In this document: one piece after another, positions 1 through 8,866 of the stretch
Layout of the letters: every line of letters begins with the position of its first letter
Numbering within the stretch: position 1 is the first letter of the stretch
DNA from: Agrobacterium larrymoorei
Lineage (GTDB): Bacteria > Pseudomonadota > Alphaproteobacteria > Rhizobiales > Rhizobiaceae
DNA length: 64,000 bases
Assembly: GCF_005145045.1 (NCBI RefSeq)
Contig: NZ_CP039691.1
Span: 942,001-1,006,000 of the forward strand
Direction: 5' to 3'
Notes under the pieces: model-generated
Told to the model about the DNA's origin: nothing
What the model saw: only the letters and a program-made list of their open reading frames with translations
The model's database searches: none
Program-made: the position numbers and the translations under genes

Positions 1-668
1 TTTTCCAGCGTTTCCGGGGAAACTGCTTCCGTATCGACAGGGATGAAAGTGTCGGAGCGGCCAAGTGCCACGACCTCTGCGCCATAATGCGCCAGCACAT
101 CCGCGAACAGATCACGCGCAACGGTGCTGTGCTGGTAGACGCCGATCTTCAACCCGTTGAGGGCGTTGGCAGGCAGAAGCCCGATATTGCGTTCGTAAAA
201 CAGCTCGAGCGCCTCGGCGGCACGGCTCTCGGCCTCGCCGTCCGTTTCCTGAAAATCTTCCTTTTCGATTGCCCGCGCCAGATCGGCGATTGCAAGCTCA
301 TCCTGCTTGTCGATCTCGCCATCGGGACGATAAAACTTGATGCCGTTGCGATCTGCAGGAATGTGGGAGCCGGTGACCATCAGCGCCGCGGCATCGAGGG
401 AAAGGCCGTAGAGCGCGAGTGCCGGCGTCGGCAGCGCGCCACAATCCAGCGGCTTCAACCCTGCGGCCTTCAGCGCGCCGATGCAGCTTTCGGCAATGGC
501 AGGGCTGGAATCGCGAAAGTCCCGTCCGATCAAGATAGGGTCGCCTTCTTTCGCAAGGCCAGCGTTGAGAAGATGGCGTGCAAATGCTGTTGCATAAACG
601 GCGGAAGCCTTTCCCTTCAAATCCTCCGAAAGCCCGCGCAGACCGCTCGTTCCAAACTTCAGACTCAT
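1..668 (-). CDS. Phosphomannomutase/phosphoglucomutase, 5' part (runs off window)
   Basis: The minus-strand frame starts at ATG 668 and stays open to base 1, so the N-terminal 222 residues are visible. The protein opens with MSLKFGTSGLRG, the N-terminal signature of the alpha-D-phosphohexomutase superfamily. TGSHIP at residues 99-104 is the phosphoserine loop (usual form TASHNP), with Ser101 as the likely phosphorylated catalytic serine. This family interconverts hexose 1- and 6-phosphates through a bisphosphate intermediate and feeds sugar-nucleotide and exopolysaccharide synthesis. GGAG lies about 8 bases upstream of the ATG. The metal-binding and sugar-binding domains lie outside the window, so mannose versus glucose specificity cannot be told. 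Confidence 0.88.
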   Translation of the reverse strand, partial: MSLKFGTSGLRGLSEDLKGKASAVYATAFARHLLNAGLAKEGDPILIGRDFRDSSPAIAESCIGALKAAGLKPLDCGALPTPALALYGLSLDAAALMVTGSHIPADRNGIKFYRPDGEIDKQDELAIADLARAIEKEDFQETDGEAESRAAEALELFYERNIGLLPANALNGLKIGVYQHSTVARDLFADVLAHYGAEVVALGRSDTFIPVDTEAVSPETLE

Positions 669-882
669 ATGAAAAGCTCCTTATGCTGAATATTATCGAC
701 GGCTTTGAAAAAGCCCAACCGACACCATAACGCAGAAAAAGCGCCATTGATCCCCGAAAAGCTGGTTCAAGGTGGTATTCCATTGCCGTCTCAGTCTCAA
801 GCACGGTTGCGCCTGTGCGCCATGGGTCGACTCTGCAAGGTGCCCGCTGTATTCCCTGCCGTAAATGATGAAGGGATATGAA

Positions 883-1092
883 ATGGAAACTGTATCGATC
901 GACAATCGCGGCGACTTCGGCCTCTGGGCCATCGAACGCGCCAAGGTCATCATTGCCGTAGAGGCATCAGCGCTGGCAATTGCCGCGCGCGAAGGCAAGG
1001 AAGAAGACATTCGCGAGGCTGCCAATGCACTCGGCGCAGAAATTTCGGCAGCGCTTCTCGAAGTCTACGACGGTCTCGTGCCGGAAGAGTGA
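883..1092 (+). CDS. Small hypothetical protein (69 aa)
   Basis: The start at 883 (METVSIDNRGDFG) is chosen because AAGGGA sits 6 bases upstream; ATGs at 865 and 868 have no such site. The protein is acidic and predicted mostly helical, with an alanine-rich centre and no signal peptide or membrane segment. I do not recognise a family. Its last 28 bases overlap the 3' end of the convergent membrane-protein gene at 1065-1622. Codon use looks like that of neighbouring genes, so it is probably real. Confidence 0.6.
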   Translation: METVSIDNRGDFGLWAIERAKVIIAVEASALAIAAREGKEEDIREAANALGAEISAALLEVYDGLVPEE

Positions 1093-1622
1093 TCCGCACC
1101 GCGAATGCCGGAATAGCGGAGCGCGATGAATGCAGTTAGGCAGGCGACCGCAAAAGCGTTGAGATTGAAGAGCTTCGCAAGGTCTTGCGCGCTCCAAACA
1201 TGGAGCGCATCACCAGCCAAATAGCGTGTGGTGAGAAAACCGGCAAAGACAAAGCCCGTCAGGCCGATCTGCCATAATTTCTCGGTTGCCCGAAAGGACA
1301 AGGCCACCAGCATGATGCAGGCGGCGAAGAAAAGCTCAGTGCCGGAGGCCGTGCCGAACAGCCTGGTTTCGAACACCGTATCCACCGTTCCGATAACCGG
1401 CAGGGCAATCCGCGCAGCAAGCGGTGATTTTTTGGCAATGAAGGGGATGGCGAGAAAGAACGGCATGGAGAGCACGCTCCACCACGCCGCTTCCACGCCA
1501 TTGCCGACGATCCACCAGATCGTCGGCGGATAGAACGGCTTGTTGGCGACGATGACCCAGGCCACCGTCACGCTTGCCGCCGTCAATGCATCGAGCTCTC
1601 CCCTTTGAGTCGGGTCGCTCAT
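1065..1622 (-). CDS. Multi-pass membrane protein, unknown function
   Basis: A 185-residue protein with about five hydrophobic segments, starting near residue 15 and ending near 168, and a short hydrophilic tail. No catalytic motif is visible. Its ATG overlaps the stop of the upstream methyltransferase gene (ATGA, 1619-1622), so translation is probably coupled. It is the last gene of a three-gene minus-strand operon with a DUF1295 protein and a cyclopropane-synthase-like enzyme, which suggests a role in membrane-lipid modification; that is inference from position only. Confidence 0.72.
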   Translation of the reverse strand: MSDPTQRGELDALTAASVTVAWVIVANKPFYPPTIWWIVGNGVEAAWWSVLSMPFFLAIPFIAKKSPLAARIALPVIGTVDTVFETRLFGTASGTELFFAACIMLVALSFRATEKLWQIGLTGFVFAGFLTTRYLAGDALHVWSAQDLAKLFNLNAFAVACLTAFIALRYSGIRGADHSSGTRPS

Positions 1623-2650
1623 CTGTCTGAAGGCTTCAGCAGATAATGCCCAACGCCCCAGACCTGACCCTTGTCATGGCCGAAGAGCCCGGCGGTTGCG
1701 AGGAAAAACAGTCTCCAGCGACGGTGCCAGAGCATGGCATCCTTGCCATAGACCTCGTTTAGAATGGGCATGATCCGCCCGGATTCACGGTCGAAATTCG
1801 CCAGCCAATCCATGGCCGTGCGGCGATAATGCGTGCCGGACCAGCGCCATTCAGCCTCCACCTGATAGATGTCTTCAAAGCGGTGCGCCAGATCATGCGC
1901 TGGCATGATGCCGCCGGTGAAGAAGTGGTGGGCGATCCAGTCTGCCGGGTTGTTCTGGTCGAACCGATAAGAACGGTTCTTGTGGGTGAAGACGTGGATG
2001 AACAGCCGCCCATCCGCCTTCAGCCAGCTTTTGGTGCGCTCAAAAAGCGCGCGCCAGTTGGACATGTGCTCGAACATTTCCACCGAGACTATCCGGTCAT
2101 AACTGCTTGCCGGGGAGAAATCATTCATGTCTGCCGTAATGACCGTCAGGTTGGTAACCCCCTGCCGCTCGGCTTCGCCAACGATATAGGCGCGCTGCGA
2201 GGATGAATTGGAGACGGAGGTGATACGGGCATTCGGGAACTGACGGGCGAGATAGAGCGACAGCGAGCCCCAGCCACAGCCAAGCTCCAGAATGTCCATG
2301 CCGTCATAAATATCCGCGTGCTTCACCGTTTCCGCCAAAGCAGCCGTTTCGGCATCGGCAAGCGTCGTCGTGTCGCTGGGATAATAGCAGCAGGAATATT
2401 TCCGCTGCGGCCCAAGCACCAGCGAAAAGAACTCGGCAGGCACTTCATAATGTTGGCGATTGGCTTCGTCCGTATGGGTTGCCACCGGAAAATCCGCCAT
2501 ATCGCGGGCGAATGCCAGTTCTTCCTCGTGCGGCACTTTCTCAAGCCGCCGCTTGGTGCGGTTGCAGAGGAAATCGATGCCGGTCAATGTCAGACTGTCG
2601 GAAAGCGGTGCCTTCTCCGCCGTGTTGATGGCGAATGCCAACATATTCAT
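1619..2650 (-). CDS. CFA-synthase-like SAM-dependent methyltransferase
   Basis: 343 residues from ATG 2650, preceded by GAGGAGG, which also contains the end of the upstream gene; the two genes are one base apart. Residues 65-90 (RQHYEVPAEFF... to YSCCYY) match the N-terminal signature of cyclopropane-fatty-acyl-phospholipid synthases, and LELGCGWGS at 121-129 is the SAM-binding motif I. Such enzymes add a methylene or methyl group to unsaturated acyl chains of membrane phospholipids. It is somewhat shorter than classical Cfa (about 380 aa). Pairing with a DUF1295 reductase-like protein is typical of alphaproteobacterial lipid-modification clusters rather than of the housekeeping cfa gene. Confidence 0.85.
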   Translation of the reverse strand: MNMLAFAINTAEKAPLSDSLTLTGIDFLCNRTKRRLEKVPHEEELAFARDMADFPVATHTDEANRQHYEVPAEFFSLVLGPQRKYSCCYYPSDTTTLADAETAALAETVKHADIYDGMDILELGCGWGSLSLYLARQFPNARITSVSNSSSQRAYIVGEAERQGVTNLTVITADMNDFSPASSYDRIVSVEMFEHMSNWRALFERTKSWLKADGRLFIHVFTHKNRSYRFDQNNPADWIAHHFFTGGIMPAHDLAHRFEDIYQVEAEWRWSGTHYRRTAMDWLANFDRESGRIMPILNEVYGKDAMLWHRRWRLFFLATAGLFGHDKGQVWGVGHYLLKPSDR

Positions 2651-2651
2651 G

Positions 2652-3440
2652 TCATGCCTCCTCTTTTCGTGGTCCGGGGAAAAATGCGTTGACGCGTCGC
2701 TGCAATGCGCGGAACTTCTCGCCGCGAGATCGCAGCATATGGTCTTCCAGCGGTGGGATGCCGGATGCATGGACGAGCAGCCAGTACATCAGCACGGGTG
2801 CAAGAAGTGCGGCCCAGGCGAAAGGCGAGGGGCCGGTCAGCGCCAGAAGCGGCCATGCGCACCAGTAAAGCCACTCGAAAAAGTAATTGGGATGGCGGGA
2901 ATAGCGCCAGAAACCTTCCTCGCAAATCTCGGTCTTCGCTTCCGGCTTCCTGCGGAAGCGGGCCAACTGCCGGTCCGAGATCGCCTCACCAGCCAGCGCC
3001 GCCAGCGCAAGACCAATCGCAACGATATCGAATATTCTGGGGAAGGTGGCCGTGTTGGAAGCGGCCAGATAGATGGCGACAACGAGAATAAGCCCTGCAA
3101 GCGCCTGAATCTGAAGGAACATGAACAGGCGCTTTGCGGCATTCTTGCCCCATTCCTCGACCAGCTTCGCATAGCGCGGATCCTCGCCGCCGCCTCTCGT
3201 TCTCGAACCGATATGGCTGCCAAGCCGGATCGACCAGATGGCGATGAGGAGGAATGCGGCCAGCCGCCGCTCCGGCGTGCCTGCGGAAATGACAATGGCT
3301 GCCACGCCACCAAGGCCGACAGCGAAAGACCATATCGTATCGATCCAGCCGCTGGCACCCGTGCGGCGCTGCACGGCCCAGGCAGCCGTCATGGCCAAGG
3401 AAAGGCCAATGGCAATCAGAAACAAGAAGAGCACATCCAT
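2652..3440 (-). CDS. DUF1295 family membrane protein (steroid 5-alpha-reductase-like fold)
   Basis: 262 residues from ATG 3440 (MDVLFLFLIAIGLSL). There are about six membrane segments. The C-terminal part carries EEGFWRYSRHPNYFFEW, the conserved R-HPNY region of the isoprenylcysteine methyltransferase / steroid 5-alpha-reductase superfamily that binds NADPH or SAM in characterised members. The frame extends upstream to 3887, but that part overlaps the opposite gene and is not supported. First gene of the operon with the CFA-like enzyme. The substrate is unknown; an unsaturated or branched lipid is plausible. Confidence 0.82.
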   Translation of the reverse strand: MDVLFLFLIAIGLSLAMTAAWAVQRRTGASGWIDTIWSFAVGLGGVAAIVISAGTPERRLAAFLLIAIWSIRLGSHIGSRTRGGGEDPRYAKLVEEWGKNAAKRLFMFLQIQALAGLILVVAIYLAASNTATFPRIFDIVAIGLALAALAGEAISDRQLARFRRKPEAKTEICEEGFWRYSRHPNYFFEWLYWCAWPLLALTGPSPFAWAALLAPVLMYWLLVHASGIPPLEDHMLRSRGEKFRALQRRVNAFFPGPRKEEA

Positions 3441-3510
3441 AGACTGTCGCTTCCCATGATCAAAACCGGTTTCTGTCCAGTCTACGGAGCATTTCAGCAA
3501 GCGGTTTGAT

Positions 3511-3533
3511 GAGACAAGAAAAAAACTTGTCTC
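3511..3533. promoter_or_regulatory. Perfect inverted repeat in a divergent promoter region
   Basis: GAGACAAG (3511-3518) and CTTGTCTC (3526-3533) are perfect 8-base arms around seven A residues. The site lies between the divergent lipid operon (start 3440) and the DUF2147 gene (start 3619), where a shared operator would be expected. No regulator gene is adjacent. It has no T-run, so it is not an obvious terminator. Confidence 0.5.
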
Positions 3534-3618
3534 CGTTTCTTGGGTGATCCGAATAAGCCGTCTCTGCGTTGTTGTTTCCAGCAGATGCGGAGGATGCGTG
3601 TTCTTGGAGGAAATGCGG

Positions 3619-3990
3619 ATGAAAACGGTTCTGAAACTGGCGCTCGCTGCCCTTGCTTTCAGCGGAGGCTCAGCCTTGGCGCAGGATATCAACGGGCAAT
3701 GGGCACGCGGCGATGGCAATGCCAAAGTCCAGATCGCGCCCTGCGGCTCTGATACTTGCGCCATCAACACATGGATCAAGCCCGGCACGCCGAAGGAAAA
3801 GACGGGCGACAAGCTGGTCATGAGCATCAAGCCCACATCCGATGGTGAATATTCCGGCACGGCTTTCGATCCCCAGCGTGATCTCACCTATAAGCTGACC
3901 GTATCCGTAAAAGGCGATAGCATGACCACGAAGGGATGCGTTCTCGCTGGCATCGTCTGCAAGGGCGTCAGCTGGACGCGCACAAATTAG
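3619..3990 (+). CDS. DUF2147 family exported protein
   Basis: The start at 3619 (MKTVLKLALAALAFSGGSALAQ) is preferred because GGAGG lies 8 bases upstream; the ATG at 3613 is too close to it. 123 residues with a clear Sec signal peptide cleaved after ALA. The mature part (DINGQWARGDGNAKVQIAPCGSDTC...) is a small beta-rich DUF2147 domain, and four cysteines could form periplasmic disulfides. The biochemical role of the family is not known to me. It is transcribed away from the CFA-like operon and just ahead of the DUF2177 gene. Confidence 0.8.
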   Translation: MKTVLKLALAALAFSGGSALAQDINGQWARGDGNAKVQIAPCGSDTCAINTWIKPGTPKEKTGDKLVMSIKPTSDGEYSGTAFDPQRDLTYKLTVSVKGDSMTTKGCVLAGIVCKGVSWTRTN

Positions 3991-4004
3991 GACTGAGAGA
4001 TCAT

Positions 4005-4421
4005 ATGAAACGCTTCGTCATCGCCTATCTCGCCACCATGGTTTTCTTCCTGGCAATCGATGCCATATGGCTGAGCACGATGGCGGACCTGCTTTATCGC
4101 CCGCTCCTGGGCGATCTGCTCGCGCCTCAATTCCGGCTTGCACCGGCAGTTCTCTTCTACCTTATTTACTGTGCCGCACTGACCTATTTCGCCGTGCTGC
4201 CGGGGCTGGACCATCGGCGTTTGTCACTTGCATTGCGCAACGGTGCTTTCTTCGGTTTCGCCGCTTACGGAACCTACGATCTCACCAATCAGGCAACGCT
4301 GGTCACATGGCCCACGACATTGACGATTGCCGATCTCATCTGGGGTTCGGTTCTTTCCGCCGCCACGGCCCTTTGTGCCTGCTGGCTGACGGGAAGATTG
4401 CATGGGCGTAGCGACCATTGA
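4005..4421 (+). CDS. DUF2177 family membrane protein
   Basis: 138 residues from ATG 4005, 14 bases after the DUF2147 stop. Four hydrophobic segments are visible; the sequence begins MKRFVIAYLATMVFFLAIDAIW, and the family-typical YGTYDLTN loop is present. GAGAGATC upstream is a modest ribosome site. In many proteobacteria DUF2177, DUF1295 and CFA-like genes co-occur, so this gene probably belongs functionally with the divergent cluster. Its activity is unknown. Confidence 0.8.
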   Translation: MKRFVIAYLATMVFFLAIDAIWLSTMADLLYRPLLGDLLAPQFRLAPAVLFYLIYCAALTYFAVLPGLDHRRLSLALRNGAFFGFAAYGTYDLTNQATLVTWPTTLTIADLIWGSVLSAATALCACWLTGRLHGRSDH

Positions 4422-4502
4422 TGAACCCGGCCATCCGCGTCTTGCGTCTCCAGGTGGCCGGGTTCAAAACATCACATGAAATCCACCTGCCGCAGGACAA
4501 TC

Positions 4503-5510
4503 ATGCCAAACAGCCTCCTTCCCATTCTCGGAACCATACTTGCTGTGGGAATGAGCGCTGCCGCGCTTGCGGCTGACAAGGAGCCGCCGAAGGGTGAAGT
4601 CAAGATCGATGTCGGTGGCTTCAAACTCAACAGCCTGCTTCTGCCGCCCAAGAAGAATGCGGATTTACCGCCCATCGTCTTCATCCATGGCGCAAGTACG
4701 AGCCTTTACGATCCCCTCTATGCCTTCCGCGAACCGCTGGAGGGCCGGGCCACCCTTCTTTTTGTCGACAGGCCGGGACACGGGCTCTCCGATATCGGAC
4801 CGAAGGAAAATGTGCTGCCGGATGCGCAGGCCGATGCGATTGCGCGACTCATGGAAAAGCGCGGCATTCCCAAAGCCATCATCGTTGGCCACTCCTTCGG
4901 CGGTGCAATCACCGCCGCATTCGCGCTTCGCCACAGCGATATGGTGGAAGGCTTGATCTTTCTTTCGCCTGCGCTCTACCCGTGGCCGGGTGGCATCAGC
5001 TGGTATTACGATGCAGCCCGCGCGCCTGTTGCGGGTATCTTCTTCAGCACCCTCATCGCACCGCCCGCCGGGCTCTTCGCATTGAACACCGCAGTCAAAG
5101 GCGTCTTCGCGCCCAACCCTATGCCTTCGGATTACGTCTCCAAGACCAAAGCCTACCGCGCGCTACGCCCGGCTGCCTTTCGCCATAACGCACAGGAGGT
5201 GGGCGGCCTGAACGCCTGGGCCAAAATCGCATCCGCCCGCTACAAGGACATCAAAGCCCCAACCATCATCATCGCCGGAGACAAAGACAACGTCGTCTCC
5301 ACCGAAATCCACTCCAAACATCTCGCCCGCGATATACCAGGCGCCGAACTCATCATCGCCCACAACCTCGGCCACAAATCCGATTTCGTTGCGCGCGATC
5401 TGGTGGTCGCCGCGGTTGAGAAAATTGCGGGCAAGAAGCGAAACCTGAAGGCGCTTGCGAAGACGCTGGAGATGAAGATTGCCGGGGATAGCGTTGTTAA
5501 AGCGAAATAG
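4503..5510 (+). CDS. Exported alpha/beta hydrolase
   Basis: 335 residues from ATG 4503. The N-terminus MPNSLLPILGTILAVGMSAAALA is a signal peptide, arguing for this start over ATG 4476. The alpha/beta-hydrolase landmarks are present: HGAS near 62-65 (oxyanion hole), DRPGHG near 89-94, nucleophile elbow GHSFGG with Ser131, an acid in AGDKDN (Asp260 or Asp262) and His291 in LGHKSD. It probably hydrolyses an ester or related substrate in the periplasm; the substrate cannot be read from sequence. Confidence 0.85.
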   Translation: MPNSLLPILGTILAVGMSAAALAADKEPPKGEVKIDVGGFKLNSLLLPPKKNADLPPIVFIHGASTSLYDPLYAFREPLEGRATLLFVDRPGHGLSDIGPKENVLPDAQADAIARLMEKRGIPKAIIVGHSFGGAITAAFALRHSDMVEGLIFLSPALYPWPGGISWYYDAARAPVAGIFFSTLIAPPAGLFALNTAVKGVFAPNPMPSDYVSKTKAYRALRPAAFRHNAQEVGGLNAWAKIASARYKDIKAPTIIIAGDKDNVVSTEIHSKHLARDIPGAELIIAHNLGHKSDFVARDLVVAAVEKIAGKKRNLKALAKTLEMKIAGDSVVKAK

Positions 5511-5541
5511 CCTGAGCCGATCTGGCATTTCTTAAGGCTAG

Positions 5542-5618
5542 TGGCGCACCCGACAGGATTCGAACCTGTGACCTTTGGAATCGGAATCCAACACTCTATC
5601 CAGCTGAGCTACGGGTGC
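5542..5618 (-). tRNA. tRNA-Arg (anticodon CCG)
   Basis: The reverse complement folds as a standard 77-base tRNA: acceptor stem GCACCCG/CGGGTGC, D-arm GCTCAGCTGGATAGAG, anticodon stem TTGGA/TCCAA with loop TTCCGAT giving anticodon CCG (reads CGG), and T-arm with GGTTCGAATCC. A 3' CCA is encoded at 5542-5544 after discriminator G. Confidence 0.96.
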
Positions 5619-6024
5619 TGACCGTTTGCGATGTGAATCGCGCTGGTTATGTCTGGTTCTTAACCCAGCTTTCGCATCTCTTCAATGTGTAAATTGCCGT
5701 AACGGGAAAACTCGTCTGCCTATTATCTGAACCCAAGAAATCGTCTGTAATATTTCACACTCAATGATTGTGAAGGCGTTTTGAGTGCTGGGAAGGGCGG
5801 CGTTTTGGTGGTTGATTGTTGCATGATGGTAGGGCGATTGGCGGTGCGACGCATGATTGAATTTGCGTGGTTTTTGGTCTTCAACTCTGAGATTGTTAAA
5901 TAAGGCATTGGTTATCAAGGATAATCTTGCCATTGCTGAAGTGTGGCCCTTTTTTGGGCTGGCTATGTCTAAAACAAATTGCCCATGCAAAACTTTACGT
6001 CCTTGGTTTAATTGTTATTAAATC
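5619..6024. other. AT-rich intergenic region, no gene supported
   Basis: About 400 bases between the tRNA gene and the MarR promoter. It is clearly more AT-rich than the flanks. Open frames on the minus strand (for example 5682-5990) have no ribosome site and unusual composition, so I do not call a gene. Confidence 0.5.
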
Positions 6025-6053
6025 TTGTTCTAATAAACATAATTCGGTAAATA
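6025..6053 (+). promoter_or_regulatory. Probable sigma-70 promoter of the marR-like gene
   Basis: TTGTTC (6025-6030), a 17-base spacer, then TAAATA (6048-6053), 36 bases ahead of the MarR-family start at 6089. Confidence 0.45.
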
Positions 6054-6088
6054 ACTGTTCTTGTGGGGACGAATCATAGGAGACTGGG

Positions 6089-6598
6089 ATGGCAGTAAGT
6101 CTCGCGTTTGAGCATGGCAGGGCTAAGGGTAAATACGTGGAAGCCGAAGATTCGCTGTTGGGGTCGAAGGCTGATATCGACTACTCGATCCTTTCTGAAG
6201 CGGTGCTTTATAGGCTTCGGCGGGCACAACTTTCGGTAGTGAATGATTTTAACGAGAGCCTTCTGAAGTTTGGCCTTCGGCCGGCAGATTTTTCCGTGCT
6301 GATTGTGGTTGCGAACAATACAGGCCTGAAGCAGAGCGATGTTGCGGAGGCACTTGGCATTCAGCGTGCCAATTTCGTGGCGATCATCGATGGCCTTGAG
6401 GAGAAGGGGCTTCTCTCCCGCCGCAGGTCGGAAACCGACCGTCGCGTTCATTATCTGGACATGACGGAAGAGGGGAATGTGACCCTCGACGAGATTCTTC
6501 TGATCTGGCGCACCCATGAGGAGAAGCTTGTCGGACGTCTGGGAGGCGAGAAGGCCCGCGATCAGCTCGTCGGGCTGCTGCGCAGAATTCAGGACTGA
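6089..6598 (+). CDS. MarR-family transcriptional regulator
   Basis: 169 residues; TAGGAG lies 7 bases before ATG 6089. Winged-helix region from about residue 65: LKQSDVAEALGIQRANFVAIIDGLEEKGLLSRRRSETDRRVHYLDMTEEG is a textbook MarR recognition helix and wing with the D-R-R motif. The first 35 residues are an extra N-terminal extension. MarR proteins are dimeric repressors often released by small aromatic ligands. Neither neighbour is an obvious target; it may regulate itself or distant genes. Confidence 0.9.
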   Translation: MAVSLAFEHGRAKGKYVEAEDSLLGSKADIDYSILSEAVLYRLRRAQLSVVNDFNESLLKFGLRPADFSVLIVVANNTGLKQSDVAEALGIQRANFVAIIDGLEEKGLLSRRRSETDRRVHYLDMTEEGNVTLDEILLIWRTHEEKLVGRLGGEKARDQLVGLLRRIQD

Positions 6599-6621
6599 GT
6601 TCTGATCAATGTTCACAAATG

Positions 6622-6653
6622 AAAAAGCGGTGCTGGAAACGGCACCGCTTTTT
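6622..6653. terminator. Bidirectional intrinsic terminator
   Basis: GCGGTGC (6627-6633) pairs with GCACCGC (6642-6648), flanked by A-run and T-run. It lies between the convergent marR-like gene and the xylG-like gene, so it can serve both. Confidence 0.85.
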
Positions 6654-6673
6654 GTTTGTTCGCTCGGTCTTTG

Positions 6674-7456
6674 CTAAACTTTCATGGCTCCGGGCCCCGG
6701 TGTCGCTCCCGAGGGAACTTTGCCCAGAATGATCATGCCCAGCACTTCGTCCTTGGTCACATCCTCAGTTCTGGCATGGCCAACGACCTTGCCGTTTTTC
6801 ATGACGAAGACGCGGTCCGCGAGATCGAAGACGTCGTGGATATCGTGGCTGATCAGGAAAATGCCGAGGCCTTCGCGTTTCAGCTCCTTTACCAGATCGC
6901 CGACCTGCGCCGTTTCCTGCGGTCCGAGCGCTGCGGTCGGTTCATCCATGATGAGGATTCGTGCGTCGAAAAGAATGGCGCGGGCAATGGCGACGGATTG
7001 GCGCTGGCCGCCAGAGAGTGCTTTTACCGGTTCCTTGAAACGCTTGAAGTTGGGGTTCAGGCGGCCCATCACCTCGCGGGCGGAGGCTTCCATGGCCACA
7101 TCGTCCAGCGTGCCCCATGGTGTGCGCAACTCGCGCCCGAGATAGAGATTGGCTGCGGCGTCGACATTATCGGCAACTGCAAGCGTCTGGTAGATGGTCT
7201 CTATGCCGTATTTCTTGGCGTCACGCGGATTGCGGATATCCGCATCCTCGCCATTGATCAGAATATCGCCTTCATCGCGCCTGTAAGCGCCGGAGAGGAT
7301 TTTGATCAGCGTGGATTTGCCCGCGCCATTATGGCCGAGCAGAGCCACGACTTCGCCGCGATGGAGATCGACCGAGGCGTTTTCGACCGCGTGAATGCCG
7401 CCAAAGGAGATGGAAATATTGCGCATTTCCACGAGCGGAGTGGATTGGTCCGTCAT
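6674..7456 (-). CDS. xylG: Sugar ABC transporter ATP-binding protein (XylG-like)
   Basis: 260 residues forming a single ABC ATPase domain: Walker [10 protein letters not shown] at 41-49, Q-loop YQT near 89-91, signature LSGGQ at 147-151, Walker B ILIMDEPT near 167-174, and a switch histidine in LISHD. Carbohydrate CUT2 ATPases are usually double domains of about 500 aa; this one-domain form occurs in alphaproteobacterial xylose-type systems. It energises import together with the permease 18 bases upstream and the XylF-like binding protein, as the last gene of the operon. Confidence 0.9.
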   Translation of the reverse strand: MTDQSTPLVEMRNISISFGGIHAVENASVDLHRGEVVALLGHNGAGKSTLIKILSGAYRRDEGDILINGEDADIRNPRDAKKYGIETIYQTLAVADNVDAAANLYLGRELRTPWGTLDDVAMEASAREVMGRLNPNFKRFKEPVKALSGGQRQSVAIARAILFDARILIMDEPTAALGPQETAQVGDLVKELKREGLGIFLISHDIHDVFDLADRVFVMKNGKVVGHARTEDVTKDEVLGMIILGKVPSGATPGPGAMKV

Positions 7457-7474
7457 ATCGCAAACTCCTTGTTC

Positions 7475-8788
7475 TTACTTTGCGCGTGCGCGATAGATGG
7501 TGTCGAGCCAGACGGCGACGACGAGCACGATGCCAACGACGATGCGCTGGAACGGTGTGTCGATGCCCATCAGAACCATGCCGGATTGAAGCGACTGCAT
7601 GACGAGGGCGCCGAGCATGGCGCCTGCAATGGTGCCGACTCCGCCTGCCAGCGAGGTGCCGCCGATGACTGCCGCTGCGATGGTATAGAGTTCATCCAGT
7701 TCGCCCTGCGCATTGGTTGCCGCATTCAGGCGTGCCGTTGAGATGGCGGCGGCAATGGCGCAGAGAACGCCCATCAGGGTGAAAATCTTGACCGTGACCC
7801 AACGGGTCTTGATGCCCGCAAGTTCAGCCGCTTCCGGGTTGCCGCCGATGGCAAACACATAGCGACCGAAGCGCAGGCGCGTGGCGATGAAGGTCATCAC
7901 TGCGCCAACGGCAAGCGCCATCAGAACGGGTATGGCGATACCATGCGCAATGAACAGGCCGCCATCCGGCCATGCAATGCCGTTGGCATCCGCATAATTG
8001 CGGGCAATGTTGATTGGCCATGGGTAGCTGTTGACCACGGCCACCGCGCCGATGACGATGGCGCAGCCCAGCGCCGTCAGCACATATTCCGCCCACATGG
8101 GCCTCAGCGGAAAGCCGAAGCGGCGGCGCTGCCTGCGGGAATTGAGAATGACGAGCACGATCAGCACGCAGGCGATGGCGCCGACGATCCAGCTCCATGT
8201 CGCGCCGATGGAGCCCGCGGTGCCGCCGCCCATCAGCCGGAAAGTGGAATCCATCGGGGCGACGGTGCGACCGCTGGTGATGAACCATGTGCCGCCGCGC
8301 CACACCAGCAACCCGCCCAGCGTGACGATGAAGGAGGGGACATTGAGGAAGGCGATGATCGAGCCCTGCAGCATGCCGATGGCGCCGCCGACGCATATGC
8401 CGACAGCCAGCGTCACGATCCACGTTGCCCAATGTTCGAAGCCAAGCAACTGAGGCAGGATTTCTGCCTGCATCACGCCCATGATCATGCCGGAAAAGCC
8501 GAGAATGGAGCCGACGGAAAGATCGATATTGCGGGTGACGATGACCAGAACCATGCCCGTTGCCATGACGGCCACGGAGGAGGTCTGGACGGAAAGATTC
8601 CACAGGTTTCGCGGCGTCAGAAACAGGCCGCCGGACAGAATATCGAAACCGATCCATATAAGAAGGAGTGCGCCGACCATGCCGAGCAGGCGCGTATCCA
8701 GCTCCGTTGCATTGATGAAGCGGGAAATGGAGCTTGTTCGGCTTTCTTTTGGCCTGGATGAAGAATTGCTATGCGTGATTTCGGCCAT
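7475..8788 (-). CDS. xylH: Sugar ABC transporter permease (XylH-like)
   Basis: 437 residues with about ten membrane segments and the CUT2 permease signatures RNIDLSVGSILG and NVPSFIVTLGGLLVWRG. A hydrophilic N-terminal tail of about 30 residues precedes the first helix. The length matches XylH-type permeases (about 390-430 aa), which are larger than RbsC. It forms the channel for a pentose such as xylose. Located between the binding-protein gene (78-base gap) and the ATPase gene on the minus strand. Confidence 0.9.
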   Translation of the reverse strand: MAEITHSNSSSRPKESRTSSISRFINATELDTRLLGMVGALLLIWIGFDILSGGLFLTPRNLWNLSVQTSSVAVMATGMVLVIVTRNIDLSVGSILGFSGMIMGVMQAEILPQLLGFEHWATWIVTLAVGICVGGAIGMLQGSIIAFLNVPSFIVTLGGLLVWRGGTWFITSGRTVAPMDSTFRLMGGGTAGSIGATWSWIVGAIACVLIVLVILNSRRQRRRFGFPLRPMWAEYVLTALGCAIVIGAVAVVNSYPWPINIARNYADANGIAWPDGGLFIAHGIAIPVLMALAVGAVMTFIATRLRFGRYVFAIGGNPEAAELAGIKTRWVTVKIFTLMGVLCAIAAAISTARLNAATNAQGELDELYTIAAAVIGGTSLAGGVGTIAGAMLGALVMQSLQSGMVLMGIDTPFQRIVVGIVLVVAVWLDTIYRARAK

Positions 8789-8866
8789 GATCCGCCGTCC
8801 CTCCCACGTCTAAATAGCGCCGCGGTGTTTATGCACCGCAGCGCCTTGCATCATCTTGGATGACTA

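Noticed and set aside
2652..3887. Long upstream extension of the DUF1295 frame
   Set aside because: The part above 3440 overlaps the supported DUF2147 gene and its signal peptide; family N-terminus begins at 3440.
5682..5990. 102-codon minus-strand frame in AT-rich gap
   Set aside because: No ribosome site, no recognisable family, composition unlike neighbours.
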